From positions 32,232 through 96,231 of the forward strand of contig WKFJ01000065.1 of assembly GCA_014872785.1 (NCBI GenBank): 64,000 bases of DNA, in the 5' to 3' direction. Made by a program: the position numbers and the translations under genes. Shown in pieces: positions 25,924-33,174 of the stretch (its first letter is position 1; every line of letters starts with the position of its first letter). Source of the DNA: Alteromonadaceae bacterium (GTDB lineage Bacteria; Pseudomonadota; Gammaproteobacteria; Enterobacterales; Alteromonadaceae). The notes under the pieces were generated by a model. The model made no database searches. It was not told the origin of the DNA and was given only the letters and a program-made list of their open reading frames with translations.

Positions 25924-27257
25924 GACGAGCTTCTCTTAAAATTCGTATTTTCTCAGCAGCGCTCCTAGCGCTGTTGTTTTTTGTCCCTCTTATGTCTTAT
26001 GCACTCAAACAAGCCTTCGTCGCCAGTTTAACCAGCGCGCAAGAAGGTCGTATGCAATTGCAGTTGCTGACCTTAATCTCTGAATTTGACGTCGTCGATC
26101 AAGAATATCTAATGCCAGAAATGATGATTAATGGCGACCTTAATCTTCCAGAGTCGGGGTTGTATGGAGTCATTCACAATCCAGATTTATTGGTTTGGAA
26201 GTCTATGTCGGCAATAAATTGGCAGGTTCCGGAGATTGACGAATTTCCAGTCCCAGGGGGAAGCAAATTTGCAACAGTGAAAGTGCAGAAAGCAGAGTAT
26301 TTCCAATATACCTACACGGCAGAGTACGAAACTACCATAGGTTTTACACCAGTAGCCTTCCATATATTTCAAGAGAAATCTGGATTTAACGCAGAAGTCA
26401 CTCGCTTTGAAAAAACACTTTTAAGGTGGTTGGGTATCATCTCAGCGTTATTGTTTTTACTTTTATTGTTTAGTTTGAACACGGCACTGAGTCCAATTAA
26501 GCGTTTGATTGCGGAAATCAGAGGTATCGAAGAAGGCAATAAACAGAGTATAACGCAGCAATACCCCACAGAGTTGGAAACGTTAAAAGTTAACTTGAAC
26601 CACTTATTGACCACAGAAGCAAATCAGCGTGAGCGCTATAAAAATAGCTTGGGTGACCTAGCCCACAGCCTTAAAACACCGCTTGCAGTGTTGGCCGGGA
26701 TGCCCGAACTTCCGGCCGAAGGCAAAGAACCAGTAGCTCAAATAGATAATATCATTCAAAGACAATTGAAACGCGCAGTAGCAGGTACAGGTAGCGGTTG
26801 GAATCAAAAAGAACCTGTTGCACCCATCGTAGAAAAACTTACACTCGCTATGGAAAAAGTCTATGCCGGAAAAGAGTTAACCATTGAGTATGAGCTGCAA
26901 GACGATGCCAGTTTTTATGGCGATAGCACCGACTTAATGGAGTTGTTGGGCAACCTCATGGACAACGCGTGTAAAGCGGCAAAGTCCAGTGTTCTTATCA
27001 CTACAATGCAATCCGATACGTCAGTTAGCATTTGGGTTGAAGACGATGGCAAAGGAATACCGCATGACAAAAGACAAGTGTTGCTTGAGCGCGGCAAACG
27101 TCTGGATAGTTATGAGTCTGGTCAAGGCATTGGCATGTCCGTCGTCTCGGATTTAATTTCCGCATATCAAGGCCAACTGGATATTCAAGATGCCGGTTTG
27201 GGTGGCGCAAAAATAATAGTAACCTTTCCCATTCCCCACGCCGAGACAACTGGTTAA
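25920..27257 (+). CDS. PhoQ-like sensor histidine kinase
   Basis: The 445-residue partner kinase of the preceding regulator, starting at GTG 25920 inside its stop codon. Layout: transmembrane helix 1 (about 9-29), a periplasmic sensor region of about 130 residues, helix 2 (about 166-186, LGIISALLFLLLLF), a HAMP-like linker (TALSPIKRLIAEIRGIEEG), the H-box LAHSLKTPLAVLAG, the N-box LLGNLMDNACKAAK and G-boxes EDDGKGIP and GQGIGMSVV. The Ser-Leu-Lys after the phospho-His is typical of PhoQ-type kinases. The signal (divalent cation, peptide or acid in the family) cannot be read. Confidence 0.9.
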   Translation: MRRASLKIRIFSAALLALLFFVPLMSYALKQAFVASLTSAQEGRMQLQLLTLISEFDVVDQEYLMPEMMINGDLNLPESGLYGVIHNPDLLVWKSMSAINWQVPEIDEFPVPGGSKFATVKVQKAEYFQYTYTAEYETTIGFTPVAFHIFQEKSGFNAEVTRFEKTLLRWLGIISALLFLLLLFSLNTALSPIKRLIAEIRGIEEGNKQSITQQYPTELETLKVNLNHLLTTEANQRERYKNSLGDLAHSLKTPLAVLAGMPELPAEGKEPVAQIDNIIQRQLKRAVAGTGSGWNQKEPVAPIVEKLTLAMEKVYAGKELTIEYELQDDASFYGDSTDLMELLGNLMDNACKAAKSSVLITTMQSDTSVSIWVEDDGKGIPHDKRQVLLERGKRLDSYESGQGIGMSVVSDLISAYQGQLDIQDAGLGGAKIIVTFPIPHAETTG

Positions 27258-27307
27258 AAGTACTTATTTGCTTTAGTATCTGCGCTCCTAGTTGACCCAC
27301 AGAAAAA

Positions 27308-28342
27308 ATGAGACCCGCTATGACGCCGACCCAACGCAAGAAAAAAATTCTAGTCATTTATACCGGCGGTACCATTGGTATGAAGCCTTCTGCGAAAGGA
27401 CTGGTTCCCGAGAAAGGTTACCTTACCGATAAGTTGAACGAGCTGTTGAAATACGAACTGTCAAACGAAGGCATGCCAGATGTGACGGTAGTCGAGTACG
27501 ATCCTCTCATTGACTCGGCCGATATGGACATTGCGAAAATCAATAAACTTGCTCAAGACATTAATCAGCAACGTGATAACTATGATGGCTTTGTCGTCTT
27601 GCACGGTACAGATACTATGGCATTTACTTCATCGGCGTTGTCGTTCATGCTGATAAATCTAGACAAGCCTGTTATTGTGACAGGCTCACAATTGCCCTTT
27701 GCACAATTTCGTTCGGACGGTAAAAACAACGTATTTAACGCGCTTTACATTATTTCTCATTTCGATATCAATGAGGTCTGTTTGTTCTTTAACGATAAGC
27801 TTATGCGTGGCAATCGCGTCACTAAATACAGTACCGATGGCTTTGATGCGTTTAAATCTCTCAATGCAGAGTCTATTGTCGATGTCGGTGTACAAATTAA
27901 ATTAAACCCTAATTACAAACCTATCGATGTCACCTTTCCATTTCGTTTACGCGAGTTAGAAGCACAAAGCATTGAGTTTTTGTTTATTTACCCAGGTATG
28001 GACTATCAAGGTATTGAAAAGTACTTAAAGTCCAAACCCAAGGTATTGGTGATCATGTCTTATGGGATTGGTAATGTGCCAACTGTACCTGACTTTCAGG
28101 ACAGGGTAAAAGCACTCATGCAAGCAGGCGTTATTGTGATTTGTTGTTCGCAATGTGCGATGGGTGAAATGGCGATGCAGTCCTATGAAGGCGGCTTTAT
28201 GCTACAACAAAGTGGCGCGCTGCAGAGTTTTTCTATGACCAAAGAAGCGCTCGTTGCAAAGCTTCAGCTTATTCTGTCTAATCCGAGCTGCTTCCCCGAT
28301 TTATTGGAAGCTTGGAACAGACCTATTGCCAGAGAATTCTGA
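27308..28342 (+). CDS. ansA: Type I (cytoplasmic) L-asparaginase
   Basis: Hydrolyses asparagine to aspartate and ammonia. The 344-residue protein matches E. coli AnsA in length and has no signal peptide. The catalytic motifs are VIYTGGTIGMKPS (Thr22) and VVLHGTDTMAFTSSALSFML (second Thr and Lys/Asp set), with ITGSQLPF-like VTGSQLPFAQFRSDG. Internal ATGs at 27308 and 27320 both fit; the first is used. No clear terminator follows. Confidence 0.95.
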   Translation: MRPAMTPTQRKKKILVIYTGGTIGMKPSAKGLVPEKGYLTDKLNELLKYELSNEGMPDVTVVEYDPLIDSADMDIAKINKLAQDINQQRDNYDGFVVLHGTDTMAFTSSALSFMLINLDKPVIVTGSQLPFAQFRSDGKNNVFNALYIISHFDINEVCLFFNDKLMRGNRVTKYSTDGFDAFKSLNAESIVDVGVQIKLNPNYKPIDVTFPFRLRELEAQSIEFLFIYPGMDYQGIEKYLKSKPKVLVIMSYGIGNVPTVPDFQDRVKALMQAGVIVICCSQCAMGEMAMQSYEGGFMLQQSGALQSFSMTKEALVAKLQLILSNPSCFPDLLEAWNRPIAREF

Positions 28343-28401
28343 ACCTAGTAGCAGCGCTTTCTTGTGCTCCTACTATGCCTATTAAGACTCAAACGGCTAG
28401 T

Positions 28402-28536
28402 TCACACGTTGCGTGGCAGTTTAAGCGCTCTTTCCGCGGCGGGTGCTTGAAATACAAGCACCATGACTACGATTAGCCCCAAATACCACGCTAACGTTAG
28501 TGGTAAACTAGTTGCAAAACTTTGCATAAATTCCAT
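28402..28536 (-). CDS. 44-residue single-helix membrane miniprotein
   Basis: Reading leftward from ATG 28536 gives 44 residues ending at TGA 28404-28402, preceded by GGCAGG five bases before the ATG. The product starts MEFMQSFATS and has one strong transmembrane segment (LPLTLAWYLGLIVVMVLVFQ) followed by a short basic tail (ERALKLPRNV). It is on the sortase strand, 121 bases past the sortase stop, in the gap before ansA ends. No family was recognised. The good ribosome site and coherent helix argue that it is real. Confidence 0.55.
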   Translation of the reverse strand: MEFMQSFATSLPLTLAWYLGLIVVMVLVFQAPAAERALKLPRNV

Positions 28537-28585
28537 AAAAACCTGCCGTTTTGTCGAATTATGAATGTAGAACAGGTAAAAATAA

Positions 28586-28604
28586 TTAACAATTAAATTG
28601 TTAA
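28586..28604. repeat. 19-base perfect palindrome upstream of the miniprotein gene
   Basis: TTAACAATT A AATTGTTAA, centred at 28595, about 50 bases upstream of ATG 28536. It may be a protein-binding site or an AT-rich hairpin; it lies between the sortase stop and the miniprotein start. Confidence 0.45.
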
Positions 28605-28657
28605 ACTTTTATGAAAGAGTGCCTTTAAACAGGTGATAATCATTGAATTCCCGCTGA

Positions 28658-29263
28658 CTAGGTTTCAATTTTAGTCGCGGTCACCACATAACGATATTCT
28701 GTATCTGTACTTACGCCATCAAACGGATAACAGGTCACCAGAGTCAGTTCGTTGCGCCAACTATTGTCCATTAATTCTATTTGTGACTCATGTGCAATGC
28801 GCATGTTTTCTACTTTGTAAAGTTTACTGCCATGCATGGCATCTATTTCAATCAAGTCACCTTTTTCAACATATTGCAGGAAGTTAAAATGAGTATCTCG
28901 ATGGCCTATTAGGACGCTATTACCCATTTGGCCAGGGAATGCGGTATGGCTCATGTGTCCCGGGCCAAACGCAATTACAGCATCTGTTGCTCCCGCCAAC
29001 ACATACAACTTTTGTTGATGCGCTGGAAATGTCATCACTGCAATAGGCCAAGTATCTGCCCAATACCGAGGGCGAGTGCGCTGTCCATGCTTAAGTTGAC
29101 TTTCCCAGGCTTTAGCAATCAGTAGCTGTGCTAAATTCGCTTTTGCATGTATATAAACCCCTTTGCCAAACATTACCGCGCCGATAATCACCAAAATCGC
29201 GATAAATGCATGTTTCCAGCGGTTATTATTTTCATAAGGCTTGTATGAAACATCACTAAACAT
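28658..29263 (-). CDS. Class GN sortase of the proteobacterial dedicated sortase system
   Basis: Cysteine transpeptidase anchored in the inner membrane. The 201-residue protein has a transmembrane helix near residues 19-38 (AFIAILVIIGAVMFGKGVYI). The sortase catalytic triad is visible: His121 in NSVLIGHRDTHF, Cys178 in LTLVTCYPF and Arg191 in TEYRYVV. This matches the marine proteobacterial class GN sortases. The ATG at 29263 overlaps the 3' end of the target-protein gene by 8 bases with a GAGGTG site inside that gene, so enzyme and substrate are translationally coupled. It would cut the target at its C-terminal sorting motif; the acceptor in a Gram-negative envelope is unknown. Confidence 0.94.
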   Translation of the reverse strand: MFSDVSYKPYENNNRWKHAFIAILVIIGAVMFGKGVYIHAKANLAQLLIAKAWESQLKHGQRTRPRYWADTWPIAVMTFPAHQQKLYVLAGATDAVIAFGPGHMSHTAFPGQMGNSVLIGHRDTHFNFLQYVEKGDLIEIDAMHGSKLYKVENMRIAHESQIELMDNSWRNELTLVTCYPFDGVSTDTEYRYVVTATKIET

Positions 29264-31463
29264 GTTTCACCTCGCGCACTAAAAGTTGCTTTAGAACGCC
29301 GGAGCACAAAGCAAAGAAGAGCCCAACAAGCCACACCCCAATCCCAAGCAACATCGAAAACATAGCGGATGTCGCGGTTTGTGGCATGACAGCTTGAGAT
29401 TGGGCAGACATACGGTGAAAAGACTGGCTCGCCATGGCTGGGCGTTCAATCGTTCGTTCAATAGCCACCAAACTCGTGTAATCGCTAACGAGATTGTGTT
29501 TAAGCGCAATCTCAGTGATTTCAGACTTTGCAATTGCTCGTTGTAAATCGGTTAAATTAGATTTCCGTTGCAACTGTTTGTACCAATCGATCTTCTTTTG
29601 TGCCCAGTATTTGGCAATACCTTCAGAGTCAGAAAAATAAGGCAGGTCTAGTGATTGCAGCCAACGTTGTTCTGCAAATTTACCGGACACCGTGGCTTCT
29701 GACAAAGGAGCCGGACTAAGATAACTCACCACAACCGGCTCTCCTTTGTATAAATCAGGGATCACTTGGGGGTACTGTTCCACTTCCATGCCGTAATCTA
29801 TGGCAACGTCGATGAGGTTTGGACTGGATAACTTGCCAAACAATTCATTGATGCGCTCCTCAACCTGCACAATGTCACTTATGTGGGTAAATGTCCCCTT
29901 GCCCTGCGCAGCTGCTGCCTGCATAAAGTAACTATTCGGGGCAGAGCCAATACCCACTGTAAACAAGCGTGTTTGGTTGAGTTTTGCTGCAACCAAGGCT
30001 AACAATTGTTGCTCATAATCGACTGCTCCGTCGGTAATAAATACCATTTGATTGAGTAGCTCGTGCTCAACGGGTTCCGCAAGCGCCAATTCAATCGCTT
30101 CAATCATGTTGGTCGAGCCATCCGCATTCAATCCCGCCAAGTAAGCAAGTGCCTCTTGCCTGGTTTCGGGGCTCGCATATCTGGGGCTTTGCCACAATGA
30201 GTCGGCATAAGTATTAAACTGGACAATATTGAAACGCGTCGAATCTGAAAGGCTATTAATCGCTAGTCGCAGTGCAGCTTTAGCCTGTTGCATCGATTCA
30301 CCTGCCATCGAGCCTGACGTATCCACCACAAAAGTGATACTGCGTTCAATTTCGTCAATGACACTTTCATCTGTGGAAGGCAACAACAAAAACAATCCAT
30401 ACTCCCCATCCGAAGTCGCCTGTCTGTAGTGCAACACTTTGGGCTCATGTCCTTGTTGAGGGCGCCAGACAAGTTCGAAATCTTCGTCTCCAACTTGTGG
30501 ATAAGGCGTATTGACTTGATAGGTCGTCTCATCTATTTGGTAATGCTCAATATCATAGCTAGCACTACTAATTGCACTCAGTTCAGTCCCGGCTCTTAAG
30601 GTGATACTAAGATTCAGTTTGCTCGCGACATTTTCATCGACAGCTGTATCCAAGGGTTCATGGAAATTCGAAAAAGCGGCAGGGACAGACGGATACTGCT
30701 TGTCCATCGCCTGCCGCAGCAGGGACTCGGGTAATGTAAACCTCGGGGTATAAACCGTTGGAAAACGCAATCGAAATTCATCGTTTTGATAGCGCACGAG
30801 CTGTTGATAACCGATTTCGACTTGAAGTTCTTCTCCAGGCGCAATATTTGCTACCTGACTTGTGAATATATTTGGCCGCTGCTGCGTGACTAAACTTGCT
30901 TTTTGGCCACGTTCACGAGCCATATCAAACAGCTTTTGTGCTTCTTGCTTTTGTTTAATTTCGCCGACAATCTCTCGATGACCAACACGCATGAGAAGGT
31001 GATCCACCGCGGCATCCTGCGGCAGTGGAAATTGATAGCGAGCATGTACCCAATCTTGGGTTGGATTGGTAAAAGTTTGGCGCACGACAACTCTTGCCAC
31101 AATTCCATCAATGTCCATATCAACATCGGTATTCATCGATGGAATAAGCCACTCACTTTGTTGGTGGTTATACCCAACGCTGTTCTCTTCCATACCATCA
31201 ATTAATCTGGGAGTGGCTTCCCCAGATACCTCAACACTGGCGTTAGATAGTGGTGTGGTTGTTCTTTTGCTTTTGTAAATAAACAAACCATTAGCAAAAG
31301 ACCACTCTTGCTCCAATGTTTCTTGTTTCTCTTGTGCAGTAGCTTTTGACAATGCAAATAACCAAAGTGCTATCGTCGCAATTACACAAAAGAAGCTATT
31401 GCCCAAGACCTGTTTGGCGGTTACCGTCCCTGGCCACCATAGGGTTAAAATTATTGCTCGCAT
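29256..31463 (-). CDS. Marine proteobacterial sortase target protein (VIT + vWA)
   Basis: The dedicated substrate of the adjacent sortase, 735 residues. Layout: an N-terminal hydrophobic export segment (about residues 21-44), a VIT domain (about 105-240, with VARVVVRQTFTNPTQDWVHA), then a von Willebrand A domain with the metal-binding DTSGS of FVVDTSGSMAGESM near residue 380 and ITDGAVDY later. The C-terminus is built like a Gram-positive cell-wall sorting signal: a cleavage motif MPQTA (29373-29387), a transmembrane helix FSMLLGIGVWLVGLFFAL and a basic tail (KQLLVREVKHV). The family usually shows LPxTA/G here; the Met is a conservative variation. Role in adhesion or surface display is inferred from domains. 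Confidence 0.93.
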   Translation of the reverse strand: MRAIILTLWWPGTVTAKQVLGNSFFCVIATIALWLFALSKATAQEKQETLEQEWSFANGLFIYKSKRTTTPLSNASVEVSGEATPRLIDGMEENSVGYNHQQSEWLIPSMNTDVDMDIDGIVARVVVRQTFTNPTQDWVHARYQFPLPQDAAVDHLLMRVGHREIVGEIKQKQEAQKLFDMARERGQKASLVTQQRPNIFTSQVANIAPGEELQVEIGYQQLVRYQNDEFRLRFPTVYTPRFTLPESLLRQAMDKQYPSVPAAFSNFHEPLDTAVDENVASKLNLSITLRAGTELSAISSASYDIEHYQIDETTYQVNTPYPQVGDEDFELVWRPQQGHEPKVLHYRQATSDGEYGLFLLLPSTDESVIDEIERSITFVVDTSGSMAGESMQQAKAALRLAINSLSDSTRFNIVQFNTYADSLWQSPRYASPETRQEALAYLAGLNADGSTNMIEAIELALAEPVEHELLNQMVFITDGAVDYEQQLLALVAAKLNQTRLFTVGIGSAPNSYFMQAAAAQGKGTFTHISDIVQVEERINELFGKLSSPNLIDVAIDYGMEVEQYPQVIPDLYKGEPVVVSYLSPAPLSEATVSGKFAEQRWLQSLDLPYFSDSEGIAKYWAQKKIDWYKQLQRKSNLTDLQRAIAKSEITEIALKHNLVSDYTSLVAIERTIERPAMASQSFHRMSAQSQAVMPQTATSAMFSMLLGIGVWLVGLFFALCSGVLKQLLVREVKHV

Positions 31464-31486
31464 GATGCTATCTCTTTTTTAAGGTC

Positions 31487-32257
31487 TTAGTTTTTTGTCG
31501 CTTTATTGGGAGCCTCATTTTTTGCGGTCATGGTACCGTCCTGCGTTGCCATTCTTAAAACGACTCGGCGATCGAAAAAGTCTGATTCTTGGTTTTGCGC
31601 AACATTGACCGGCTGTGCCTCGCCATAACCCCAGGTATCAATTTGAGAGGCATCCACTCCACGACTAAGTAGGTATTGCCTAACCTGTTGTGCACGCTGC
31701 TCTGAGAGGGTCAAATTATATTGCTCGTCACCTCTTCGGTCGGCATAGCCAAAAAGCTGTACTTGCAATTGAGGGTTAAGTTTAAGTTTCTCGGCAACCT
31801 TGTTTAAATTGGCTAGATAGTGCTGTTCTAGTTGCGACGAGGCTGTCTTAAACTGCAGACTGGCCTCAAACGGCAATACATCTAAGGAGCTAGTATCACT
31901 GCTTACTTTGACTGGGGCTGTTTGTGCGTTATAAGCCAGCAAGTTTTGTTCATAATCTCGCTGCAGTTTGGCATACTCCTGTTCCAGCGTTTGCAATGCT
32001 ATTTCTTGGGTTTGAATACTCGCTAGTAGGTCTTTCTTTTCTGATGCTTGATTGACATTGTTGCCAGTTAGAAGTCCCAAAATGCCGCCAACAACACCGC
32101 CTACTGGCCCAGCAATCACCGCACCGGCAAGCGCACCAGAACCAAAACCAATCATTTCATTTTTGATTGCGTCTTCATTGCTTGCTGCTGTTGCCGCATT
32201 AGGTAGAGTGAGCGAAATCGAAGCTGCTAGTACGGAGATTGCTAATACTTTTTTCAT
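31487..32257 (-). CDS. pdsO: PdsO, OmpA-family protein of the dedicated sortase system
   Basis: A 256-residue exported protein: signal peptide MKKVLAISVLAASISLTLPN, a glycine-zipper stretch (GSGALAGAVIAGPVGGVVGG), a coiled coil (about residues 78-110, ALQTLEQEYAKLQRDYEQN), and a C-terminal OmpA peptidoglycan-binding domain (VQLFGYADRRGDEQYNLTLS then ARAQQV-type EQRAQQVRQYLLSRGV). It fits the family named for this locus. It could tie the sortase-processed protein to peptidoglycan. RBS AGGAA precedes ATG 32257. It is the first gene of the leftward pds operon, 23 bases ahead of the target protein. Confidence 0.92.
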   Translation of the reverse strand: MKKVLAISVLAASISLTLPNAATAASNEDAIKNEMIGFGSGALAGAVIAGPVGGVVGGILGLLTGNNVNQASEKKDLLASIQTQEIALQTLEQEYAKLQRDYEQNLLAYNAQTAPVKVSSDTSSLDVLPFEASLQFKTASSQLEQHYLANLNKVAEKLKLNPQLQVQLFGYADRRGDEQYNLTLSEQRAQQVRQYLLSRGVDASQIDTWGYGEAQPVNVAQNQESDFFDRRVVLRMATQDGTMTAKNEAPNKATKN

Positions 32258-32330
32258 GTTTATTCCTGTTTGATTGTTTTGAACACAACTTCATTAAAAC
32301 AGCAACAAATGGCGTATTACGGGAGAAAAA

Positions 32331-32358
32331 GTGGCAATGTGGCGAGCAAATGTGGCAA
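32331..32358. promoter_or_regulatory. Direct GTGGCRA repeats in the pdsO/pdsR intergenic region
   Basis: GTGGCAA (32331-32337), GTGGCGA (32339-32345) and GTGGCAA (32352-32358) lie on the same strand between the divergent pdsO and pdsR genes; the outer copies are 21 bases apart, two helical turns. OmpR-type regulators bind direct repeats, so this is a candidate PdsR site. No experiment or alignment supports it yet. Confidence 0.35.
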
Positions 32359-32460
32359 CAAAATGGAAATTTAGCAATCGTGACATTAAAAGCTGGTTAG
32401 TGCTGAATTTTTCATTAAGCTTGTGTACTAACCAGATACAAGTATCAATATTCGAGGATC

Positions 32461-33162
32461 ATGTTGAAACGTATTGCATTAGTTGAAGACGACCCTTCTA
32501 TTAGAGAAAACTACTCTGCAGCCTTACAAAAACAAGGTTATGAAGTGATTACCTTTGACGATAAACAATCAGCTCAAACGGGGTTCGACAAACGCCTACC
32601 CGACCTTGCTATTATTGATATCGGCTTAAAAGATGAAATAGACGGTGGCTTTGCCCTGTGTCAGCAGCTACGAAGCATGTCCAGCTCCTTGCCCATCATA
32701 TTTTTTACCGCTCGTGACAATGATTATGACACTATCTGTGGCTTGCGCATGGGGGCAGACGACTACCTCACAAAAGATATTAGTCTGCCACATTTGCTCG
32801 CGCGTATTGCCGCCCTATTTCGACGGACAGCGCTTCTGGAGACGCCAGTTTCAAAGGAAGATGTTGTAGAGACTGGACACCTTAGCATGGACAGCAATCG
32901 CATGACCGTTTCCTGGCGACAAGAGCTTGTCGAGCTTACCGTTACCGAATTTTGGATGCTGTACGCCATTGCCAAACACGCAGGTCATGTCAAAAGTCGA
33001 CAACAGTTAATGGATGAATCAAGAATGGTAGTGGATGACACTACCATTACCTCTCATGTAAAACGTATCCGCAAGAAATTTTCCCGCCTCGATCCCGACT
33101 TTGACCACATAGAGACGGTTTATGGCATGGGTTATCGCTGGAAACCGGAAAACGGACAATAA
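32461..33162 (+). CDS. pdsR: PdsR, response regulator of the dedicated sortase system
   Basis: A 233-residue OmpR-type regulator. Receiver: EDDPS acidic pair, phospho-acceptor Asp in LAIIDIGLKDEIDGG, Lys in DYLTKDISLPHLL. DNA-binding winged helix: ELTVTEFWMLYAIAKH, TTITSHVKRIRKKF, ETVYGMGYRW. The insertion after the phospho-Asp (GLKDEIDGGFALC) is a feature of this subfamily as I recall it. ATG 32461 has a GAGGATC site. It is divergent from pdsO and 12 bases ahead of pdsS; control of the pdsO-target-sortase operon is inferred. Confidence 0.92.
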   Translation: MLKRIALVEDDPSIRENYSAALQKQGYEVITFDDKQSAQTGFDKRLPDLAIIDIGLKDEIDGGFALCQQLRSMSSSLPIIFFTARDNDYDTICGLRMGADDYLTKDISLPHLLARIAALFRRTALLETPVSKEDVVETGHLSMDSNRMTVSWRQELVELTVTEFWMLYAIAKHAGHVKSRQQLMDESRMVVDDTTITSHVKRIRKKFSRLDPDFDHIETVYGMGYRWKPENGQ

Positions 33163-33174
33163 CGAGAAAAACCT

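Noticed and set aside
28343..28380. Terminator after ansA
   Set aside because: TAGTAG/CTACTA bases can pair with a mismatch, but no T run follows on the plus strand.
28631..28650. Fur-box-like bases (GATAATCATT)
   Set aside because: Only one half matches, and it lies just past the 3' end of the sortase gene with no iron-related gene next to it.
30229..31278. Plus-strand frames opposite the sortase target gene
   Set aside because: They have no ribosome sites and overlap a well-supported gene throughout.
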